NCBI GenBank assembly: GCA_903824665.1
Contig: CAIJXT010000035.1
Location: 1-64,000 of the forward strand
Source: an uncultured Bacteroidota bacterium
Lineage (GTDB): Bacteria > Bacteroidota > Bacteroidia > Chitinophagales > Chitinophagaceae
Length of the DNA: 64,000 nucleotides
Direction: 5' to 3'
The position numbers and the translations under genes were made by a program. Every line of letters starts with the position of its first letter. Position 1 is the first letter of the stretch. The notes beneath the pieces were generated by a model. The model was not told the origin of the DNA. It saw only the letters and a list, made by a program, of their open reading frames with translations, and made no database searches. Positions 37,501 through 43,321 of the stretch are shown here, in pieces.

Positions 37501-38408
37501 GTGCTGATAATATAACTGATGGTAGCCATACCATCGCTGAGCGCGCTCACTACACCTGTGGTGGAGATTGAAGCTACAGCAGGGTTGCTGCTGCTCCATG
37601 CGCCACCGGGAGTGCCCGATGTGAGTGCTGATGTATTACCGGTGCATAGTGTTGTAGTGCCAACAATAGCACCCGGTGAACTATTGACTGTGACCTGTGC
37701 CACCCTGCGGCAGCCTGTGGGCAGGGTGTAACTGATGGTTACAAGGTAGTAAGAAGTAAGCCCTCCGGATACTGTGGTCATGGTTCCGGATACCGGATCT
37801 ATCAATGCCACGCTGGTGTTTCCGCTTATCCATGTACCGCCGGCAGGTGCCGAGGTGAGTGTGGTAGCAGCACCGGGGCACACTGCACCGGGATTGGAAA
37901 TAGGTGCCGGTAACGGATTGACCGTAATCTCGCGGGTAACGAAGCAACCCGAAGCAGTGACCCGGTAGGTGATGAGTGCGGTACCGCCGCCTACTCCTGT
38001 CACCTTTCCATTGGGCACCACAGTAGCTATGCTGGTATTGCCGCTGGCCCATGTACCTGCGGTACCCATGGAGTTGGAGAGATTAGTGAAGGCTTCTTCA
38101 CAGATCACATCGGCACCGGTTATGGCCGGTGGCTGCGTGAATACGGTGACAACGCGCGTGAAAGTAGCCCCGGGCAGGTTGTAGCTGATGAGTGCTGTGC
38201 CGGCCAGGTTGCCGGTAATAATGCCGGTGGCTGGATTAACCGAGGCTACCCCTGCATTACCACTGCTCCATGTTCCACCAGAGGTATCAATAGTAAATGT
38301 GGTATTGAGGCCGGTGCAAACTGTGGCTGTGCCGGAGATGGTGGTGGCATAACTTACCAATGCGCCATGCAAAAGCATGGCTATAGCCAGGAGGTAGATT
38401 TTTTTCAT
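28563..38408 (-). CDS. Giant T9SS-sorted protein with Ig-like domains and four beta-propellers
   Basis: A 3281-residue exported protein: signal peptide MKKIYLLAIAMLLHGALVSYA and a C-terminal sorting domain (SVSPNPTTGSLTIHSG, AAGIYMFRFKG). In between are 17 Big_2-like Ig domains of ~75 residues (pattern GGTWSSSN...GTATISY; DNA about 34600-38340). Seven SBBP-type repeats follow (WATYxGG...DAFLVKF; 33210-34580), one Ig, then seven repeats of a second kind (GTPYVAYRD...KATVMKYNG; 31930-32970). One Ig, seven SBBP repeats (30330-31680), one Ig, seven of the second kind (29050-30080) and one Ig follow. Seven repeats per block suggests four complete seven-bladed propellers. It probably acts as an adhesin or surface fibre. 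The frame stays open 23 codons upstream. Confidence 0.85.
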   Translation of the reverse strand: MKKIYLLAIAMLLHGALVSYATTISGTATVCTGLNTTFTIDTSGGTWSSGNAGVASVNPATGIITGNLAGTALISYNLPGATFTRVVTVFTQPPAITGADVICEEAFTNLSNSMGTAGTWASGNTSIATVVPNGKVTGVGGGTALITYRVTASGCFVTREITVNPLPAPISNPGAVCPGAATTLTSAPAGGTWISGNTSVALIDPVSGTMTTVSGGLTSYYLVTISYTLPTGCRRVAQVTVNSSPGAIVGTTTLCTGNTSALTSGTPGGAWSSSNPAVASISTTGVVSALSDGMATISYIISTGCANTATVTVNSGIGANTGTAVVCVGQTTTLSNATSGGTWSSDAADKASVNLSTGVVSGVSAGLANIIYTVGAGCTSSTQVTINSVAVAITGTATICAGATTSLSHPVTGGTWSSSNIAVATVNPASGLVSSLSAGTSYITYTVSPGCFKTLLITVQPLPGTISGPALLCQGSTVTLSCSPAGGVWTSGSTNATVTTSTGIVTGAAAGTALLSYTLGGTCRATYEVSVHPLPAAISGTTSTCIGGTTALTSDGSGTWSSSNTARATVNATTGLVTGISAGTSVISYAFATGCFRTTVVTVTAAPAAISGTLALCPGNTTTLNAAASGKVWVSSNTAVASVDAATGVVTAISAGNAAISYAIGSCAATPVVVTVNAGPSANVGTPTICVGPNVVILTNPVPGGTWSASNSKVVINPTSGLARGVTVGTVNISYSTGTGCFVITNVTVNAAMPAITGPTAVCPAATVGLANTVTSGTWASSNTAKATIDNTTGIVTGVSAGSATITYMVSPGCYNTRTQNVSTPPATIGGTAVLCTGATTTLTNSTGGGTWGTGNAAVAAINVTTGSVSGISAGTANITYRVTSTGCTAQREVTVNPIPASITGTLSMCVGDATTLSNETTGGTWSSSLPGRATVDAGTGLATGISAGTAVISYMLEGGCYKTATITVQGLPAAIGGLSAVCPAATISLTNATAGGTWSSSNTAAATVHLSSGVVAGIATGDAIITYKLTSSGCYITKSIAVTTGPDAGTIMGGSSLAVGGTLALTNTAGSGVWSSSNAAIASVSGSGVVAGVSAGMATISYTVTSGCGSAVATQSITVNAGLVPITGGLNVCVGSVTALDNGNPGGTWSSSNEGVATVSAGLVTGLSAGTTTISYTSGPGTATAVVTVQPLPNAGAITGPASVDAGATITLSNSASGGAWSSSNSAIASVNSSGVVTGVVNGSVTISYVVGNGCGVANATKAITVTTPPPPSFATAIWATYLGGTAFDFGHNVAIDQAGNVYMSGYTNSTSGIATSGASQTVFGGSLDAYLAKFNSSGLLLWATYFGGSSAETNTSVAIDADGNVLLSGQTQSSSGIATTGAYQTSLSGTSDVFVVKYSSSGAKMWATYYGGSGAENCDIAALATNGTNVYLAGYTNSSSGIATAGAQQATFGGVYDLFLVKFNGSGVRQWATYYGNSGEEYTPCVATDGSGNVYLAGRTNSLTGIATEGTHMSSSLAVVGSSNSDAFLVKFNEAGERQWGTYFGGSSEDDAHSLATDNAGNVYMSGYTNSSSNISTAGAYQVVKGTAGVYLVKFNTNGIRQWGTYYGGTSGASSDIRWVTTTDLYQNVYLAGWTASSSAIATAGSHQTAYGGGSSDAFLAKFNGAGQRQWGTYFGGAGNDEGRSIAIDATGHAYMAGFTTSTASISTSGSHQVAYGGGGRDAFLVKFNGCGDLSAGVITGPSTVDAGANITLANIITGGTWSSSNTAIATVGSTGVVSGVAAGSVIISYTVSNTCGSVSAVKAVSINPVVTPCSLWQAVGIAGFSTGGMEHTSVTTDASGTMFVAYRDNSAGNKATVKKYNGSVWETVGSVGFSAGSIYWTSIKVDASGTPYISFQDDGNSGKATVMKYDGTNWITVGPPGISAGIAFYSSLAIDNSGTPYVAFRDMGLSGKASVMKFNGSVWVAIGGAGFTPGPISTTSLALNSSGTPYLAFMDGANGDKATVMKFNGTTWETVGAAGFSTGSVSYTYLALDGSGAPYVSYWDMPLGNKITVKKYDGTNWTTVGSPGFGEGTEADAWPAIAIDYAGTPYVSFRSNGGNKASVMKYNGSSWMTVGGAPASAGGAFWISIAINNIGTPIVAFSDNSLSGKATVMKFGNLPSPGTITGASTFDVGANITLSNTTPGGVWSSSNTAIATVGSTGIVTGIAVGSATISYTVTNACGSASATKSLTVNAAVDTVVIQRLWATYCGGSLQDNAYAVAVDNAGNVYIAGKSASATGIATAGAHQTTFGGGSFDAFLVKFNSSGVRQWATLFGGSGNEGVSSLAVDAAGNVFIAGETGSTSGIATTGAHQTSFGGVFDAFLAKFNSSGACQWATYYGGNSADYGYSIATSSLGDVYLAGRAFSSFNIATPGSHKATYDGSFDAYLAKFTNAGVRQWGTYFGGTGAEDGQAVAVDDSGNVFLAGGSGSSSGIATPGGYQTVSGGSDEAFLTKFNSSGTQIWGTYFGGSGGEAPSSLVIDGSNNIYMSGYTNSTSGIATGGAHQTTFGGSTMDAFLVKFSNSGAHLWGTYYGGTSIDVGRSVSVDTAGFVYLAGETFSTSGISSATGAYQPAFGGANDAFIVKLNSLGVRQWGTYYGSSNYDEGKGIAIDGAGNIYLTGQSQSTSGIATVCAHQPLHGGGDDGMLIKLGTCSGAPAPGTITGSSSVTVGATITLSTASCGGTWSSSNTAIATVGSTGIVTGVAAGSVTISYNVSNECGSASAVKAVSVNPTVLCQSWQAAGNPGFSAGQAEFESLAFNGSGTPYVAYSDIAAAGKATVMKYDGTNWVTVGSAGFSGGVAQYTSIAIDGSGTPYVAYRDHSIGFKATVMKYNGANWETVGTAGFSAGATENTSLAIDGTGTPYVGYKDGNVSNKATVMKYSGTTWVTVGSAGFSSSDVGATSLAIDGSGKPYLAFQDGSVSSKPTVMKYNGTTWEMVGIAGFSAGTASHISFALNGSTPYVVYQDQTVSQKATMMKYNGSSWVTVGSAGFSDGIAAYISMAIDGSGSPFVAYRDLSVSGKATVMKYSGSTWVTVGSKGFSAGIIENTSLAFNGGTVPYVAYRDYSNSHKVTVMKLTEGFSPITGSLTLCVGATTPLSHITSGGSWSSGATDVATVNSTGVVTGVAEGTATITYTAGECNATTVVTVNCAPRGAMTTVGDEAISIFSVSPNPTTGSLTIHSGVAGEMVVYTIDGREITRKDIPTSGTTLSLPTNLAAGIYMFRFKGADGSSRMGRLVYQP

Positions 38409-38589
38409 AAGGTGTGTTTGTACTCGGGTAATTTTGATGTTAAGATGTAAAAATATGACATAGAAAGGAGATGTCAAAATAATAATAAATTAAGAAAATA
38501 GAATTTGAATGGTGGGAAAATTGTTTTGCATTAGCCCGATTGGACTTTTCTTGATCACAGCTGCACTAATAGTATGGCAAACGAGTTAG

Positions 38590-38636
38590 GCAAAAAAAAA
38601 GGAGACAAACAGGGGTTGATTCCAGTTTGTCTCCTT
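38590..38636 (-). terminator. Terminator of the amidase operon
   Basis: Perfect 12-bp arms AAGGAGACAAAC (38599-38610) and GTTTGTCTCCTT (38625-38636), loop 14 nt. On the minus strand a run of T follows (CCTTTTTTTTTGC). It lies about 280 nt past the amidase stop. The spacer 38409-38916 otherwise holds repeat copies D and F and no gene. Confidence 0.75.
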
Positions 38637-38637
38637 C

Positions 38638-38706
38638 TGTGCGGCGGGGTTGTCAATGTTCGAACTATTTTATGGAGGATTTGAAATCCATAGAGGAGTT
38701 TTGACC
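38638..38706 (+). repeat. Dispersed intergenic repeat, copy D
   Basis: Copy D runs TGTGCGGCG, GTTGTCAATGTTCGAACTA, TTTTATGGAGGATTTGA and CATAGAGGAGTTTTGACC. These match the upstream halves of copies A and B. The stem-loop half is missing. Confidence 0.55.
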
Positions 38707-38855
38707 ATAGCAAGACAATAGCCGCCAAAACAAAAATACCATGCGGCTGTATCCACTACGATCCCTCACGTAAACCCTTAATCCCAGAAGTAAATTGCAA
38801 GACATGCATAAAGCAGCCGCTGGCTGCGGCTGAAGCAATTGAATGAACCCTATGG

Positions 38856-38893
38856 TACAAATCTCGAACTGGTTTGGTGAGGATTTGAAAAGG
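38856..38893 (+). repeat. Dispersed intergenic repeat, fragment F
   Basis: A short fragment that carries TCGAACTGGTTTGGTGAGGA and TTTGAAAAGG, similar to the middle of copy D, 150 nt from it. It is weaker than the other copies. Confidence 0.35.
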
Positions 38894-38916
38894 TTAGCGG
38901 CGTAATATTGCTTTTA

Positions 38917-41900
38917 TTACAGCTTAATTATTTTCTTCTTAACTGAATATTTTTCTGTTTCAATGGTTACGAAGTAAATCCCAGGTACCTGATTTGACAA
39001 GTCAATCAAATGTTGAGTTTTATTTGCTTTATTTATCGTTCCGTAGGCTATTCTTTTACCTATTACATTAGTTACGATAACTGCTGTAATTCCTTCACTA
39101 CTATTGATTTCAAATTTTCCTGTTGAGGGATTCGGGTTAATTTCTATTTCTACATTATTTGCTACTGGATCAATACCAGTACCGCAGTCACCTGTTACGG
39201 TAATATAGTTTGCAGCTATTTTAGTATCGTATCCGCAAGTATTTGTAACTATTAACTTGACCAAGTAATTGCCCGAAAAATTGTAAAGTATGCCGGTTGG
39301 ATTTTGTAAAATAGATGTAATGGGAGAACCTGCACTACCATTATATATTGTCCAGGCCCAAGATGTGCCGGTTGGTGTAGAAAGATCGAAAAAATCAACA
39401 GGAAACGGGCAATTTCCGGAGGTTTGAGAAGCCCCAAAGTCTGCAACAGGAGTATTAGTGACAGTTATTAATAAAGTTGCAGCAGTTGTACCGCAGGAAT
39501 TGGTCACAGAATACGATATTGTGGCGCTTCCCGTAGCGATACCGATTACTATACCCATTCCGCCAACCGTTGCAATTGAAGTATTGCTGCTGCTCCATAC
39601 TCCTCCTGCTACACCATCTGATAAAGTAGTTGTTGAACCAACACATACACTTGTTGCGCCAGTAATAGTACCAGCTACCGGCAAAGGATTGACCGTAATT
39701 GACTGTGTTGCTACAGCAGTGCCACAAGCATTAGTAACTGAATATGATATGATGACACTTCCTCCAGATACCCCTGTCACTATGCCTGTCCCGCCTACGG
39801 TTGCAATTGTCGTACTGCTACTGCTCCAAACGCCTCCTGGCGCAACATCAGTCAATGTAATGTTTGTACCCTCACATACAGTTGATGCACCGATTATGGT
39901 ACCGGCTACTGGTACTATATCAACAGTAATAGGCGAGGTGGTGGTTGCAGTGCCACAAGAATTGGTTACTGAATATGAAATGGTGGTACTTCCTACAAAT
40001 ATCCCTGACACTACGCCGGCCCCGCTTATAGTTGCAATCGATGTACTGCTACTGCTCCAAACCCCTCCCGGCGCACCATCTGTTAATGTAGTTGTTGAGC
40101 CAACACATACACTTGTTGCGCCGACAATAGTGCCAGCTACAGGCAAAGGATTGACCGTAATTGGTAGTGTTGCTACAGCAGTGCCACAAGCATTAGTAAC
40201 TGAATATGAAATGGTGGTACTTCCTGCGGATACTCCTGTTACTATACCAGTACTGCTTACGGTTGCAATTGCAGTACTGCTACTGCTCCAAACCCCTCCC
40301 GGTGCACCATCTGTCAATGTAATAGTTGAAGCTACACATACACTTGTTGCTCCGGTTATAGTACCGGGTACTGGCAATACATTAACAGAAAAGGATAAAG
40401 TGGCTGCTGCTGTTCCACAAGAGTTGGTTACTGAATATGAAATGATGACACTTCCAGCAGACACCCCTGATACAACGCCAGTTCCGCTAATAGTTGCAAC
40501 CGATATGTTACTACTACTCCATACCCCTCCCGGCGTGCCATCGGTTAATGTAGTCGTTGCCCCTACGCATACACCTGATGCACCGGCAATAGTACCTGCG
40601 ACAGGCATAGGATTGACCGTAATCGGTTGTGTTGCTACAGCAGCACCACAAGAATTGGTTACTGAATAGGATATGGTGACACTTCCTCCAGATACCCCTG
40701 TCACTATGCCTGTCCCGCCTACTGTTGCTATTGCCGTACTGCTACTGCTCCATACTCCTCCCGCTGCTCCATCTGTCAAAGTAATCGTTGTTCCTACGCA
40801 TACACTCGATGCGCCGGTAATGGTGCCGGCTACCGGCACTGTTGTAACAGTAAAAGGCCATGTAGCCGCTATGGTACCACAAGAATTGGTTACAGAATAC
40901 GATATGATAACACTTCCTCCAGATACGCCTGTCACTATTCCTGTCGCACCTACGGTTGCAATTGAAGTACTACTACTGCTCCATACCCCTCCCGGTGTGC
41001 CATCTGTTAATGTAGTCGATGCTCCAACACATACACTTGATGCACCAGAAATAGTACCAGCCACCGGTAACGGGTTTACAGCAATTGTTGTATTTGCACA
41101 GGTTGTTGTATTACACGTTCCTTCCGCCCGTACATAATAGGTTGTTGTTGAACTTGGGGATACTGTTATCGAAGATCCTGAACCGATATATGTTCCACCA
41201 CAGCTTCCGGAGTACCATTTCCAAACGGCACCCGTACCTAACGAACCACCGCTGACGCTCAATGCTGATGAACTGCCCGCACAAATTGTACCAGGACTTG
41301 CGGTTATTCCCGACGGTGGGGTTGAATTCGTGCCTATAGTAATGGTTACACTGGCGCAACCTGTTGTATTACATGTACCTTCGGCCCTCACAAAATAAGT
41401 TGTTGTTGAACTAGGCGAAACGGTTATTGAGGACCCTGAACCAATATATGTTCCACCACAACTTCCGGAGTACCATTTCCAAACGGCGCCGGCTCCTAAT
41501 GAACCGCCGATAACACTCAATGTTGATGAACCGGCAGCACAAATTGTGCTGGTACTTGCTGTAGCACCTGATGGGGCAGTTGAACTTGTACAACCACAAG
41601 TTACGCTTAAATATGTTCCGGAACTCCAACCAGAGGTTGAACCAGTTGAAGCGGGAGTATAGTATTCATACCAACCTCCACTATTATTAAAAGAAACAAA
41701 TCGCTGATTGTCTATCGCTTTATCTATGATGCTAGTACCGGTTGTTGACGGACCATTTCTTACATTTAAAGGCGTTGGCCAGGCACCAGTAACTTCAACT
41801 TGATTGGAACAAGGGACCGTACTAACTAAAGCATTCGAAATCCACCCGTCAAAATGTTGTGAATTACTTCCTGGAATAAAAATCAAATACCAACCAGTGC

Positions 41901-42615
41901 CTGGGTCCTGGAAATATGCAACATATTCTTGATTTAGAGACACAGTTGTTAAGAGAGGACTTGAAGCTCCGGGCCCCGTTCTAACACTTAAAGTTGAAGT
42001 AGTTATTTTAAGTTGCTGATAAGTGGAAGTTGTACCGCTTACACTTTGAATGAAAGTATCCCAATCAAAAAAACCTCCGGGGTCTGTATGACCACTTGCC
42101 CCCCCCCAACCACCACTGCCATTCGGCACTTGATTGTGGCCTATGATATTCACCCTATTTTTTGCAATTCCCCAATGATTGCAATCCCACACGACAATAT
42201 TTTTAACACTATTTGTAAGAGAAGTAGTAAAGTAAGATGGATCAGCTGCATAACCTTCCATTTCAATACCAATGCCATTTTGATTGTAGGAAAGATATCC
42301 GGCATGCCATGCCATATCTTTTTCATCAACCATTTGATAAATAAATCCATCACTTGACCTTACAACATAATGGGCACTTGCTCCTGAAGCACAACTTTGA
42401 AACCATGACACAGCCGAGGCAAAAGAACCTTCTGTAGTATGGAGTATTAACTTATTTACCGGATAAGTGGTTGGGCGGCTCATAGATGTATAATTGCACG
42501 ATGCAGCGGAGTTCCATACTGCGCCGGGATAACCTACGACTGCAAAACTTATACTTGGAAATGTTATCCCAAAAACCAGTATCAGACCGATTGTTTTTGT
42601 TAAATATGTTTTCAT
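38917..42615 (-). CDS. T9SS-sorted N-acetylmuramoyl-L-alanine amidase
   Basis: A 1232-residue exported cell-wall hydrolase. The signal peptide is residues 1-25. The Amidase_2 domain (about 48-190) has likely zinc ligands H59 (LILHTTEG), H160 (IIGHNQVP) and D178 (TDPGGFFDW), and E118 in GIGIEMEG. Two SH3b-like modules follow (LSVRTGPG, LNVRNGPS; about 200-340), then two Ig-like repeats with VWKWYSGSCGGTYIGSGSS, seven Big_2-like repeats of ~82 residues (505-1080), a PKD-like domain (PVADFGASQTSGNCPFPVDF) and the sorting domain (EINPNPSTGKFEINS). It should cleave the stem peptide from glycan outside the cell, probably on foreign or shed peptidoglycan. It follows a lysozyme-like gene by 49 nt. 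Confidence 0.9.
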   Translation of the reverse strand: MKTYLTKTIGLILVFGITFPSISFAVVGYPGAVWNSAASCNYTSMSRPTTYPVNKLILHTTEGSFASAVSWFQSCASGASAHYVVRSSDGFIYQMVDEKDMAWHAGYLSYNQNGIGIEMEGYAADPSYFTTSLTNSVKNIVVWDCNHWGIAKNRVNIIGHNQVPNGSGGWGGASGHTDPGGFFDWDTFIQSVSGTTSTYQQLKITTSTLSVRTGPGASSPLLTTVSLNQEYVAYFQDPGTGWYLIFIPGSNSQHFDGWISNALVSTVPCSNQVEVTGAWPTPLNVRNGPSTTGTSIIDKAIDNQRFVSFNNSGGWYEYYTPASTGSTSGWSSGTYLSVTCGCTSSTAPSGATASTSTICAAGSSTLSVIGGSLGAGAVWKWYSGSCGGTYIGSGSSITVSPSSTTTYFVRAEGTCNTTGCASVTITIGTNSTPPSGITASPGTICAGSSSALSVSGGSLGTGAVWKWYSGSCGGTYIGSGSSITVSPSSTTTYYVRAEGTCNTTTCANTTIAVNPLPVAGTISGASSVCVGASTTLTDGTPGGVWSSSSTSIATVGATGIVTGVSGGSVIISYSVTNSCGTIAATWPFTVTTVPVAGTITGASSVCVGTTITLTDGAAGGVWSSSSTAIATVGGTGIVTGVSGGSVTISYSVTNSCGAAVATQPITVNPMPVAGTIAGASGVCVGATTTLTDGTPGGVWSSSNISVATISGTGVVSGVSAGSVIISYSVTNSCGTAAATLSFSVNVLPVPGTITGATSVCVASTITLTDGAPGGVWSSSSTAIATVSSTGIVTGVSAGSTTISYSVTNACGTAVATLPITVNPLPVAGTIVGATSVCVGSTTTLTDGAPGGVWSSSSTSIATISGAGVVSGIFVGSTTISYSVTNSCGTATTTSPITVDIVPVAGTIIGASTVCEGTNITLTDVAPGGVWSSSSTTIATVGGTGIVTGVSGGSVIISYSVTNACGTAVATQSITVNPLPVAGTITGATSVCVGSTTTLSDGVAGGVWSSSNTSIATVGGMGIVIGIATGSATISYSVTNSCGTTAATLLITVTNTPVADFGASQTSGNCPFPVDFFDLSTPTGTSWAWTIYNGSAGSPITSILQNPTGILYNFSGNYLVKLIVTNTCGYDTKIAANYITVTGDCGTGIDPVANNVEIEINPNPSTGKFEINSSEGITAVIVTNVIGKRIAYGTINKANKTQHLIDLSNQVPGIYFVTIETEKYSVKKKIIKL

Positions 42616-42664
42616 CGTTTTGAATATGTAAATGTTAATTATAAAATTTTATTTCTTTGAATCA

Positions 42665-43258
42665 TTACTTTGATAACGGGTCAACCAATAACTCTGGTTT
42701 AATTTGAACCTTATTGATTTTAATTCCATACTGGTTATATCCTTGGTTTAAAATATAATAAACATCATGAGAATAAATTTGAGCGGTTTTTGGCTGTGGT
42801 ATCCCAGAGTATCTCTCTAAAACATTTTTCCAATCTTCTAATTTCAAAAATTTATTCATTTTATTTTTTGATTCTTCATCTGCATACTTTCTTAAAAGTG
42901 CTGCTGCCCCTCTAATGTTTGTTAAAGCGTCTGTCTTTAATTTATCTGGTGTTACATTAATTAATTTTGCTGCTTTAATAAGAGAATGGCCAAAAAAAGG
43001 ATCGTCTCTTAATCCCATAACACCGTATGCAGGGGGCATGTGCCCTTCTTCATTATTTGTGGGGATTCTTTGTACCCAATGTGATTCTACAAAACCGATA
43101 CCTTCAAGTATTTCTATTGGTATGTGAAATTCTCTTGACGCATTTTCAAAATACTTAATCATGAAAGACCGGTCGTGTAATTGCTCAGAATTATTTTGTG
43201 CCGTTCCGCTCAAGCAAATTAATGCGAGCATGATTGTTATGGAAAATCTTCTTTTCAT
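42665..43258 (-). CDS. Exported lysozyme/transglycosylase-like protein
   Basis: A 197-residue protein with a signal peptide (MKRRFSITIMLALICLSGTAQ). A lysozyme-like domain has the candidate catalytic Glu E58 in GIGFVESHW, followed by AYGVMGLRDDPF, which takes the place of the GLMQ block of SLT domains, then TNIRGAAALLRKYADE and WKNVLERYSGIP. SLT and related enzymes cut the glycan strand of peptidoglycan. Together with the adjacent amidase it would make a complementary pair of hydrolases. No sorting domain is present, so it may stay in the periplasm. The family is a motif-based inference. Confidence 0.65.
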   Translation of the reverse strand: MKRRFSITIMLALICLSGTAQNNSEQLHDRSFMIKYFENASREFHIPIEILEGIGFVESHWVQRIPTNNEEGHMPPAYGVMGLRDDPFFGHSLIKAAKLINVTPDKLKTDALTNIRGAAALLRKYADEESKNKMNKFLKLEDWKNVLERYSGIPQPKTAQIYSHDVYYILNQGYNQYGIKINKVQIKPELLVDPLSK

Positions 43259-43321
43259 TGGTTTGACATTTATGTAGTTGTGATTTTTTGTTTGATATCT
43301 AGCTATTAACCTCTTTGTATT

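Noticed and set aside
39458-41137. Long plus-strand frames (403 and 154 codons) antisense to the amidase Ig repeats
   Set aside because: They repeat with the same period as the Ig repeats on the minus strand and only reflect their codon pattern.
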